Of a stretch of 64,000 nt of DNA, positions 1 through 55,246 are shown piece after piece (the stretch's first letter is position 1; the number at the start of each line of letters is the position of its first letter). The notes below the pieces were generated by a model. It was given only the letters and a program-made list of their open reading frames with translations. It did no database searches and was not told where the DNA came from. The stretch comes from Prosapia bicincta (lineage: Eukaryota; Arthropoda; Insecta; Hemiptera; Cercopidae), in assembly GCA_036971475.1 (NCBI GenBank), contig JBAIZL010000001.1, forward strand, positions 147,423,544 to 147,487,543, in the 5' to 3' direction. A program made the translations under genes and the position numbers.

Positions 1-513
1 CAGGATAGCTTTGGTTATAATGTTATTCAACTTTACTATCCACCTATATTAAAAAATATCTATGAACTATTCAGTCAGGATAGGTTTGGTTATAATTGTA
101 TTCAACATTATTATCTACCTATATTAAAGTATACCTACGAAGTATCCAGTCAGGATGGATTTGGTTATAATTGTATACAACATTACTATCTACCTATATT
201 AAAATATACCTATGAAGTATCCAGTCTGGATAGATTTGGTTGTAATTTTCTGCATCAGCAATAAGTCTAAATATTTACCAAAATTACAACCAAATCTATC
301 TTGACTGAATACTTCGTAGGTGTACTTTAATAAGGTAGATAGTAATGTTAAATAAAATTATTACCAAATCTATCCTGACTGGATACTTCGTAGGCATATT
401 TTAATATTGGTAGATAGCAATATTTAATAAAATTATAACCAAATCTATCCTGACTGGATACTTTGTAGGTATATTTTAATATAGGTATATAGTAATCTTG
501 TATAAAATTACAA
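1..513. repeat. inverted array of 75-bp tandem repeats
   Basis: Three direct 75-bp copies (about 1-75, 76-150 and 151-225) and the start of a fourth are followed, after a short spacer, by three copies in reverse orientation (about 288-513). Each unit holds a 'caggatagatttggtta' core and a 'ctacctatatta' core. Transcripts of either strand could fold into a hairpin with arms of about 230 nt. Because 75 is a multiple of three, the minus strand gives a spurious 25-residue-periodic reading frame. The array is cut by the window edge, so its full length is unknown. Confidence 0.85.
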
Positions 514-1718
514 ATATAGATGTAGTGCAGTGCGCTGTAGCTACTGCGCGCCCGGTTCACGCTATAGGCCTACATGCCTTTACAACTTAACATTTAAAAT
601 GTGAAAAAAGTACCTTTCCGTACTTCCCGCGGAAAAAAAGTTGATATTCATGTTCTACACATTAAAACAAGTAATATAACAAAAAAAATTTCAAAACCAA
701 CGTCATTAAGACTATATTTTTACCAAGTTAGGATATATATATTTTTTTAAATGTGTTTGCAGTTCAAAAAAAATTCAGATTCGTGTTCAGCAAGGTCAAA
801 TTGATCAGGAAAAAAGATTTCGCCGATCGGAGCAGTAGTCGCTGATCTTAATAATTAACTATTTTTTATTGTACTCGTTATGCGTTTCTACATCAGCCGG
901 TAAAACATTTTGGCCGAAATTGATCGGTTCGTGGCTAAAGTAGACAACTACCGAAATTTGAGTATATACAGAATTGCCCATCACTATGTCATGTTATTTC
1001 ACTTTTAATTTACTTGCGACCAGATTTTTGTTAACTAAGGTGTTAACTTACACTTGGAGGAAACGTTTTCGTCTTATGACTTCTTCAGCCTCAGCAAAAA
1101 TGCAATAAGTGATTATCAACCAGCTCATTATGAACAGCAACAAGATTTTGACTATGTCATATTTCGATTAGGGCAAATTTATTTTGCTAAAATCAATTAC
1201 TTCGTAACAGGAATTAAATACAGATTTTTTAAAAAAGTATCATGTGTATTGCACAATACAGTTTAATACGTTTTTCAAAATTTTCAATTTTTGGGATAGC
1301 CAGAGTTTTGTTGTGTTCTCTCTCTTTCTGAGGACAATGCCAAATATAATTTTTTTACAATATCACTGACATCTGGAAAACTGATTATTCTTCTATTGTA
1401 AATTGAATTAAGTTTCCGTTTTCTAGTTTTTACAATATAAAGAAGTACTTTAACATCAGTAAGATGTTTACGCCAACAATAAGGTCATTTTTTGAAAATA
1501 ATACTTAAAGCACTCATTAGTTAACTTAAAACGGAAATGGTACACTTAAAACCTAGAATTGTATTAACCAATTTAGATTTCACAAGAATAAATTTACTAT
1601 TCGAAGCACTGACTACATACAAAATGGAAATATTTTAAGTGACAAATAAAATGTTACCAAATCAAATGTTATGACTAATGCATAGTATTAAATCAGGCTT
1701 AAAAAGGAGGAGTCTTAC
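514..1718. other. intron 1 of the ALIX-like gene; no coding sequence recognised
   Basis: This lies downstream of the first ALIX coding exon on the minus strand, so it should be intron. Apart from the hammerhead-bearing repeat near 1013-1095 I see only AT-rich sequence. The next ALIX exon is not here and must be beyond the left edge. Confidence 0.5.
1057..1092 (-). ncRNA. hammerhead ribozyme motif (canonical core)
   Basis: Read on the minus strand: stem I GAGG, box CUGAAGA, one extra A, stem II GUC with loop AUAA and GAC, then GAAA, self-complementary ACGU, UU cleavage site, stem I' CCUC. All conserved core positions of CUGANGA and GAAA are present. Stem III is only 4 nt, as in the minimal hammerheads of Penelope-like elements and retrozymes, which are thought to work as dimers. 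The surrounding repeat (about 1013-1095) is a single-ended relative of the element at 49719-49876. The fold is inferred by eye. Confidence 0.7.
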
Positions 1719-1924
1719 CTATAGATAACCTCCAACGAACTCTCATATTTTTCGTAAGCTCGCCAAACTGCAGCATTTCTCAATTTACTTAACTCACTAA
1801 TTTGTTCCGTGTAATCTTCTGGTTTGTCAGCCGTACTATAATTTGAATCAATTAGGTTTTTCAGTGGTTTTATTATGTCAACATCAGTTGGCTTTTTCAA
1901 CGGCACCGAAATAAGTTCCGCCAT
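1719..1924 (-). CDS. ALIX/PDCD6IP-like BRO1-domain protein, first coding exon
   Basis: The exon encodes the first 68 residues plus two bases of the next codon. The protein begins MAELISVPLKKPTDVDIIKP and contains SELSKLRNAAVWRAYEKYE, which matches the extreme N-terminus of ALIX (programmed cell death 6-interacting protein), an ESCRT adaptor for endosomal sorting, membrane repair and cytokinesis. The first 70 or so residues of the BRO1 domain are covered. The ATG at 1924 is the family's usual start. The exon ends AG followed by a gtaag donor at 1718-1714. The remaining exons lie left of the window. It is divergent from the SV2-like gene, with about 0.9 kb between start codons. The product name rests on recognised family sequence; no search was run. 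Confidence 0.85.
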
Positions 1925-2832
1925 TTTCAACTGTGCTTTGTGTTAGATACCTATTGTCTGTCATTTATGTTTGTATGATTCACTAGCAGAAACGTTTAAC
2001 AATCAGCTGTTATTAATTTTAATTTTTTTAAAAATTTCAGCTATTTTATATGATTTATTTTAATAATATGTGTTACCAAACAGCATGCATTTTGATTTAG
2101 TTGAATATTAATGTATAATTAAAAATGTTATACATTTTCTAATACTAGAAACAAAATTTTGTATTATATATAAACTGTGTGTAATGGTTTATATTAACGT
2201 TTTCAAAATCAAGAAGATAAAATTGATATAACAAATTTACCAAGCTTTTCGCTTAAAAATGCAACAGTATTCTCCGTTAACAGTATTCTTATATTTAAAT
2301 TAAAAATTACTAAAACACATACATACACACGCGTCGAACATTTTACACTCTAATAAAAATGAATGTTCTAACACTATGGCATTGAATGCACTAGTAAAAG
2401 TTGTACTTGGTTTTTTTCTACAAAAAAGAATATTTAATACTTTTAATTTAATATTTTTTCTTGCGTTAAATATTTTCTTAAAATATGTTCCATAGATTTG
2501 ACTTTCACTCATTTATACTGCATTGTAATGACACAAATTGACTGAGAAATTAATCATAAATAAGAAAAATGTTATAACTATTTAGTCATCACAGTTTGTG
2601 CGCCATTTATGTTAATGTTTAACAGTATTTAATGTAATATTAAAATATTTACAGTTTATTCAAAGTTTATTTGAAAGGTTCATAAATAAATTGTGGACTT
2701 ATTATAATAGTTGGTTAAAACAAGTTAATTTTTTCATGGAAGATCTAAGAAGTAGGATGAATAGTTTACAATAAATAATCAATTTCCATTACAAGTTATT
2801 AGTAATTATCAATAGTGTTATACAGTTCTAAA
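1925..2832. promoter_or_regulatory. shared 5' region between two divergent genes
   Basis: This interval separates the start codons of the ALIX-like (minus) and SV2-like (plus) genes and must hold at least one promoter and the 5' UTRs. It is strongly AT-rich. No CpG-rich core or convincing TATA box at a defined distance can be assigned. A 5' UTR intron for either gene cannot be excluded. I recognise no coding sequence here. Confidence 0.5.
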
Positions 2833-48524
<45,692 letters not shown>

Positions 48525-49711
48525 CGTACATGTCAAGAGAAAACAACATATATGTTTTATTAATTAGAAATACTATGATTACAGTAGTATAAGGAATTTA
48601 TCATATATTCATAATTTGTAAATATAACTATTTTGATAAGATTTTCGAATTTTTAATATCTAATTTGTAAATAAAAAAGAATAATAAAAGCTTTCTATTA
48701 TTGTTGATAAATCTTAAACAAAATTATTAACTCCTACATCAACAATTTTTGAATATTATTACAATGCAGGAAAAATTTTGAAAATGACAGTGCAAAATGA
48801 AAATCAATGCAATTTTGCAGATACAGTAGAGTACAGATAATAGGACCACTTCAGCACAGGTTTGGTCTGATTAAACATCTGGTCCTATTAAATGAAGTTT
48901 CAAAAATAAAGGCCAATAATTTACTAAATTGTAGATAACCTTGATTTCAGCTGTTTTCCCATATGTTAGCCAGTAATGTGGTGTTAACAAAGTATGCACT
49001 TACAAAGCAGCATGTTTATGATATTTCTAAAACACATTCACTATATGGACCATAAAACGCCTGTGAATGTAATCACATATGTACTTACAAACAAACCGTT
49101 CATCAGGTCTAATAGCTTGAAGTAGAACCCAGTTTGAAAGTAAAGCCCTATACCTTAAGATAAGGTATGGAATGTTTATGAGTTGTTACTTGTGGTTGAA
49201 GAGGGTGGACCTGGCATCCGTAGTAGAGGGTATTTTCTTTCTAAAAGTGGTTGTTTCTCTTACTGAATCATTCAGTATATACTGCAAATACTGGATATAT
49301 TCAGTACATTGAGTAGATATACTGCATACAAAAATAATGGACCAAATAATTTGCTATTTGGACTAATTGACCTACATAATTGCTTGTACATAATATGCAT
49401 TTGTTTTTTCTTTAAATTCTAGTTCAATTAATCGGCCAGTGTGATAAACTGATCATCCAATTGACCGGAAACCACTATATTTACATCCCTTACAAATAGA
49501 AATGTGTGTGGTTTCATATAATGTAATACAACTGAAAATCAAATTTTCAGCTATTTCTCTCACAACTTAGTGATTTGTATTTCAAGCAACAAAAGATTTG
49601 TATTATATAAAAAATTTCAGTTATTAAGAAAATCAGTATTCTTTAAAAATAATTAATAGTTAAACTTAAATATCGAAATCTTGTTGCTGTTCATGACGAG
49701 CTGGTTTTAAA

Positions 49712-49883
49712 TTACAAATTACACTTTCGCTATTACTTGCGACCAGACATTTGTTAACTAAAAGTTGTTAATTGTCAACTTACACTTGGAGGAAACGTTT
49801 TCGTCTTACGACTTCTTCAGCCTCCTAGGATGTCTGGTCGCGCAATGTCTGGTCGCAAGTAATAGCGAAAGTGTAAATTGTAG
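49712..49883. mobile_element. short non-autonomous element with 32-bp perfect terminal inverted repeats
   Basis: 49719-49750 and 49845-49876 are perfect inverted repeats beginning TTACACTTTCGCTATTAC. The pairing continues outward to 49712 and 49883 with one mismatch. An inner repeat of 'atgtctggtcgc' adjoins the right arm. The interior is almost entirely a hammerhead (49788-49825). A single-ended relative is at 1013-1095. No target-site duplication could be assigned. Confidence 0.8.
49788..49825 (-). ncRNA. hammerhead ribozyme motif (best preserved)
   Basis: Minus sense: stem I GGAGG, CUGAAGA, extra A, stem II GUC-GUAA-GAC, GAAA, ACGU, UU, stem I' CCUCC. Stem I is a perfect 5-bp helix, stem II has three pairs with a GUAA loop, and all core nucleotides fit CUGANGA...GAAA...UH. 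With a 4-nt palindromic stem III it is expected to cleave best as a dimer. Activity is inferred, not shown. Confidence 0.78.
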
Positions 49884-50804
49884 TTAAACTTATTACCATC
49901 CTTGAAAGAATTTGTTGTCACACCATTGTTGTTTTACATTTAATAATTTGGTTGTGTTCCTGTGTTTGTATATTGTAAAATTGTTGATTTTCTTCCCTTC
50001 TTTTGTCTAACAACTCGAAAAGGTAACGAGCCAGCTCAAATGATTTATATAGTATTTAGTACATTCTATTGCATGCATCCTATGATTTTGTTTTGAACTT
50101 TACCCGTATTTACTATTTATTAAAATTCACAAATGTTTAGGCCACTCCATATGGGATTATGAATCTGTATGGGGTTGTAAAGATAACTAATCTGTGAGTA
50201 AGTTCAGGGAAACGATTTTATTTTTCAATCCATTTCAAAAACTTGTAAACATTTTCCATTTTATTTCAAAATTATTTAATTATTGAAACATGGGAAAATG
50301 TTACTTTATTACGAATTATTATAGAGAAAAAGATGAGAAAATAGTATTTCAGTTGACAATGATTAAAGCCATGGAAAAGCTCAAGTAGTAGGTAATAGGA
50401 TTATAGAGCGATCAGAACTTAACTATTGTTGTCTATTTATGGGAACTAACTTAAATGCAATAATGTATACTGCTTCAGGTATGTCCATACAAAGAAACTT
50501 TTAATCAACCACTGACATTGTCATTCAGGTCTTGTTATCTGTTTAACTAGTTAGTAGGACATTAGTAGATCTGCTGCACCTGCTAAGAGGGGTTTAATAT
50601 CCCTCCAGTACCTTGGGTAAACACATTATTACCAATAGCACCTGTTTTTTCAAACAATTACATAAACAACTATACATGGACATATTCAGGTATGCACGCA
50701 GTGGGTACCACCACAATACTGACAAAAGGACATATTACAAAAACTTAAGGTAAAATAATATTATTCCTGCTCTAGGCCAAAACATTTTGGGGGTTAACAT
50801 ACCT

Positions 50805-50905
50805 ACACAAACAAATACACACACACATATGCACACACACACACACACACACATACACTCACACGCCCATAAACACATACAAAACACACACACACTCACT
50901 CACTC
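50805..50905 (+). repeat. (AC)n-rich microsatellite
   Basis: Imperfect AC repeats with 'cat' and 'cact' interruptions. The histidine/threonine-rich frame read through it is not a gene. Confidence 0.9.
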
Positions 50906-51104
50906 ATACAGAAATTCGTCTAGTTTTAACCTTAACAATCCTAAAAGTAGCTCCAAAAGACATAAATTATAATCATAATAACTAAGAGGACTAAGAGGCT
51001 TCCATTCTAAGATTGCCACCAAGAGCTGCAATCCTGCAAGTTATCAAACGCCAAATAAGGTGTTAAGGGCCATTATGAGGGTAATTTTTATTTTTTTCCC
51101 AATG

Positions 51105-51480
51105 AGGATGGCCATTACAGATATATTCCATTATCAAATCAGGTTATAACTGATCTCTTGTTTATTTAAGGTTAGGGTAGAGGTGGGATAGGATAAGGAT
51201 ATTAGATGATTGTTTAGAAGGTTTTGCGGGTTAAGATATCAAATTAGTGTATATGAATTATAATGTAATTGGGTGTTAAGAATGAGTGCTGGTAGTAGCT
51301 TGAAATGTGTATATTTTGTAATATTTGGATGTGTACCAGCAATATTTTTGTTTTGTCGGCCTTCCTGTTTTTTAACAGGTACAGACAAAGATACACATAT
51401 ATAACATATACCACAAACCCACCAACATTAAAACCATTATGAATTACAAATAACCTAATATTATTGCATGTCTCCAGGTC
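51105..51480. pseudogene. scrambled PLE remnants
   Basis: 51170-51360 on the minus strand resembles the PLE 3' end ('gttataactgatctc', then the degenerate C-terminus). 51365-51440 on the plus strand reads a short stretch like NIYHKPTNIKTIM, the block after RT motif C. Two fragments in opposite orientation, both decayed. Confidence 0.55.
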
Positions 51481-51594
51481 ATCTGGGAGTTAATTAAAAT
51501 TTGATTTCAAATCTAATCTAACAGGATAGATGGACAACAAGACGAGTTAATAAATACATATAAATAATATTCAAGCTGGCTTGTGAGTGAAAGT

Positions 51595-51686
51595 TATAAT
51601 TAAATAATAAAAATATATACAACTCACAAATATACAAGTATATTTGTATATTTGTGAGTTGTATATATTTTTATTATTTAATTATA
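51595..51686. repeat. perfect 43-bp palindrome
   Basis: The arms 51595-51637 and 51644-51686 are exact reverse complements with a 6-nt loop GTATAT. AT-rich, no ribozyme core. It could be a foldback transposon end or a recent hairpin-mediated duplication. Confidence 0.92.
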
Positions 51687-52219
51687 ATAAATACATGTTA
51701 AAAATACTGAGCATAATTATAAAACTTAAATGTTAGAAGCTGAAACTATACGTAAATTAAATTACTACAATTATTTAAGCAACATAGGAAATAAACACAA
51801 TAAATCAAAAAATTATAAAAAAGTTTTATGGAAACATTTTAACAACAGAGCAGTAGCAATACAAATGAACATAAACAATTTAGAAAATCAAATATAACAT
51901 AACTCCAAATATTAAAATTACACAAAATCGTAATATCAAATAATAAGAATATTATAATCAATTAGCAAAGAGGAATGCCTTCTGTGGGTGGAATAATTAT
52001 TACCAAAAGTCCTGAAACTGTAAAATTTATAATCTTGAATTAAAAAGCGATAAAAAAATTCTATTCAGTTAAATGTTACCTCATTCCTTTATTACAGCCA
52101 TATAAAAAATGTGTGAGAATTCTGTTTTTTTGTTACCATTTAATATAAATTAAGTTGTACGATAAACTAATGTACATTACAAATTTTGGTATCACGTGGC
52201 GGTAAAACAACTACTTAGT

Positions 52220-52290
52220 TTACTGATATTTTTCAGCAGATGCTTTCACATTAGATCACTGCATTGTTCAAACAAGATTGTGAATAACAA
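52220..52290 (-). repeat. UUGAACAAU-family repeat
   Basis: Minus sense at 52234-52280: UUGAACAAU, GCAGUGAUCUAAUGU, GAAA, GCA, UC, UGCUG. Stem III is damaged. Confidence 0.4.
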
Positions 52291-52329
52291 ACAAGATTGT
52301 TACTCAGGTGTGTTATATTGGTGTGAGTC

Positions 52330-52620
52330 TGTGGTGTATTATGGTTCATAGAGTAGTTTTAATTATGTGTTCAAATATAGTATTTGATTGTGAGTGTGTT
52401 TTTTTGTTTAGAATGTATTGTGGATGGTTTTTGTAGTGTTTGTATATCTCATGGTTTTCTGTTATGATTAGTTTTTTTGCTATTTTTGAAGAAGGATTTT
52501 TAGATTAGTGTACATATGAGTTTGTATGTGTAGTGTGTTCTGTACATAAAGGGCAAAGATTGATTTTAGTTGTGTGTTTTTTATGTCTTTTATGTGTTCC
52601 TTCTATCATGTGGTAAAGTT
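52330..52620 (-). pseudogene. PLE C-terminal remnant
   Basis: The T/G-rich plus strand ('gtttgtatatctcatggttt') complements the PLE segment encoding the C-terminal YEIYRHF-like region. Frames are broken. It borders the Helitron fragment. Confidence 0.45.
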
Positions 52621-52639
52621 TCTCCCTGTTTAAACAATG

Positions 52640-52895
52640 TAAAAGAGGAACAAAACGAAGCATATGTCTCATACAAGATAATTTTGCAGTACTTCAGAGG
52701 CTACGGCAATTCAGAGCCAAAACTATGCAATTTTTTGATCGAACTGTTGGCAGAATATGACTAGTAATGTTTTCCCAGTTCCTCCTGGTGCATACAAAAA
52801 GTTCCTCCCAACACGGTCATTCATCATTTGCATTATACAATCATAAATGCCTTTATGTTTACTTCTTAATTTGGGAATGCTTGATTGGACATTTG
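52640..52895 (-). pseudogene. Helitron-type PIF1-like helicase fragment
   Basis: Minus sense reads KGIYDCIMQMMNDRVGR, then NFLYAPGGTGKT, a clean Walker A motif, then LLVIFCQQF and a stop. The YDxIMxxxNDxxGxxFFLxAPGGTGKT block is typical of the helicase half of eukaryotic Helitron Rep-Hel proteins. Stops follow within 20 codons. Confidence 0.7.
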
Positions 52896-52904
52896 ACTGG
52901 AACT

Positions 52905-53045
52905 AAGCGAGAGGCTTAGCTTCGTAAAAGGAATAATTGTTTCAAAACGCATCAGCAAGTAAGCTCTTAAGTATTCACTCAGTTATGAATTATTTAATTA
53001 TATTTTAATCAGTGAATACAAGATAGTTACAACAAGCAACTTTAA
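52905..53045 (+). repeat. 'cagcaagtaagc' hammerhead-like unit and tail
   Basis: UUAGCU, UCGUAAAA, GGAAU-AAUU-GUUUC, AAAA, CGCA, UC, AGCAA, then 'tattcactcagttat', ending 'acaacaagcaactttaa' near 53045. Best single view of the full tail of this family. Confidence 0.55.
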
Positions 53046-55118
53046 CATTTTTTGCTAGGTAATCTAGCACCTATAATCTAGCTGTCCATAATAAATGAAA
53101 AGCTTTTTAAATGAACACTCCTAAAATTTAAGTTACACTCTGCCAATATTTTATAAAAATATTGAAAATATTAAATGAGGAACACATTTTCTTCCAAGAG
53201 TCATAAAAAAATCAAATTCTCAAAAATGTGTAAAATAAATCTGAATATTACTCCATAGATGTGAAAATCAGTTTAACAGAAATCTGGGATATGGTTTTTT
53301 GCCATTGAGTTCTCAGATAGCCATTGAGTCAGTATTAAATTTAAATACAGTTAAATCAAGTTAGAATTTAAAATGAAATTTGTATTATCTCTCTATACAT
53401 AAATTGAAGTCCTGACTGCTGACTGATCACCGCAGAACCGAACCTAACAATGATACAGACTTGAAATTTAGAGGAAACCTTCATTATACTACTTTGGTGC
53501 GCACTAAGAAAGGATTTAGCAAAATTTTATTTTTAAGGGGTAAAAATCACAAAAAGCTGGGTAGAGATCTACCTTAAGAAATACATATAGTTCACAATCA
53601 GCCTGGTTGTATAATGTAAACCTTTCACCCGATCGACATGAAACTTTGGAAAGTTATTTAACCCTCTCCTGGAAAGGCTTTGTCATATTTAATAACCTCA
53701 TTAATAACCTTAATAAAATAACCTCATTTAGGATGAGTGAGTTGATCTTTTTAAAAAAAAAACATTAAAAATGCAACCGCCTACTTTTCTGACTGAGCAT
53801 TCAGTCATTTATATTGAAATTGGGAAATATTAATATAGATGGAACTAATAATATATAGATGGCTGTAATCATGCTATGACATAAAGCTAATACCTGAATT
53901 AAATGTAATAACAATTTTAATAGATATTTTCACCTATTTTATAATAAAAAAATATAAGTACTTAAATAATAATTTTTATATTATTGCTTTCATTTAAAAC
54001 TTATTGTCTAATATTTATTTGTACTTTTTATCAGATAGATCAATATGTATTTTAAATATTTTTTAAAATTATTAAATTTCAGAGAAAAAAGTTAGTAAAA
54101 TAATGTTATTTATAGATTTTTGTCAACAGATTTGATAAATGAATTTTTAAAACAATCTACTGTTTTTTAATTTCATTGACTCTATTAACAACAAATACTA
54201 CTTATATTAGTAAATTTATGCATTATATACTATCAACTATCATTATGATATTTATATAAAGTGTGCCAATTTTAAACTTGCATGTTTGAGGACCCCGCAG
54301 GAAGGGGGGTAGGTGCGCTAGTAGATATATAGAAAACAAATTGGTTAAACATTGTGCATGAATGTTTTTTTACAGCTTGCTTATAAACGTTTATTTCTGC
54401 TGCTTGGATTTAAACCATTGCTCTGTTTGTTCAACTTACTTCTAAGGCACAGCTGCTTACTTCAATATGCTTGAGTTTCATTGCGCATATGTAATGAAGA
54501 TCATTAAATAAATTAGGATTATTAATTTTTATTCCAATCTGAACTTGTAGTTTTATTTATGCTATTTTGTACTTCATCTCTAAAGGCATGTAAAATATCG
54601 GCATACAGCTAAATTTGGATCCACAAGAAAACGGCCAGGAGGTTTCTATATGTGGAAGGTAGACCGTCGCAACACACACACATAAGTCAATTATGAAACT
54701 GCTTGTAAGATCACACAATAACTCAACACACAAGCTTAAACTTCCATTAATAAGGAACTTCCCCTACTTGTCCAACATTAAAGTTGTTTGATTAAAAAAT
54801 AAATAAATAAACAATACTAATTATTATTTTGAAAACATTACTAAATACTCGTATTTTTACCCTTATCCAGAATTTGTCAAGCGGTTACAAATTTTAATTA
54901 TTAACTTTCAGCAGAACTAAATTGTGTATAAGTTTCTTATCCTAAATAATACATAGTTTTTAAAATAACTAACCTTACATTAATTAAAAGGTATATAACA
55001 TATATTCAATTAGTCTCATAATAAAAGAAGAAAAAAAGTCCTTACAAATCTTTACTGTTCACAGTATTATAAGAATGATTGTAATTTGAATCAAATAACT
55101 TAGAAAGTAATGTCTTAC

Positions 55119-55246
55119 CTTCAATGATAATCCCTAGGATAGCAGTAGAGTAGAAACATGGCATCTGTAAATACAAGACAAAGCCAGCACTTCCCAGTAC
55201 AGCTCCCAGTTGCCCTCCTATGCAAACTAGTGCTAGAAACAATGTT
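55119..55246 (-). CDS. SV2-like paralogue, exon for segment 11
   Basis: 128 nt, acceptor tcttttacag, donor gtaaga. It starts with A completing AGA (Arg) and ends in phase 1, as in exon 11 of the plus-strand gene. Encodes TLFLALVCIGGQLGAVLG and YLQMPCFYSTAILGIIIE. Confidence 0.8.

Larger units (their letters stand above)
48525..55118. other. region between the tail-to-tail SV2-like genes
   Basis: After the SV2-like 3' UTR (AATAAA at 48670 and 48683) there is a hammerhead-bearing TIR element (49712-49883), an (AC)n tract, PLE remnants (51105-51480, 52330-52620), a perfect palindrome (51595-51686), a Helitron helicase fragment (52640-52895) and a 'cagcaagtaagc' repeat (52905-53045). The last exon of the minus-strand paralogue should lie here but I could not find it. 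53050-55118 shows nothing recognised. Confidence 0.6.

Noticed and set aside
348..560. Minus frame with 25-residue repeats
   Set aside because: Follows from the 75-bp repeat period; no start context, domain or gene structure.
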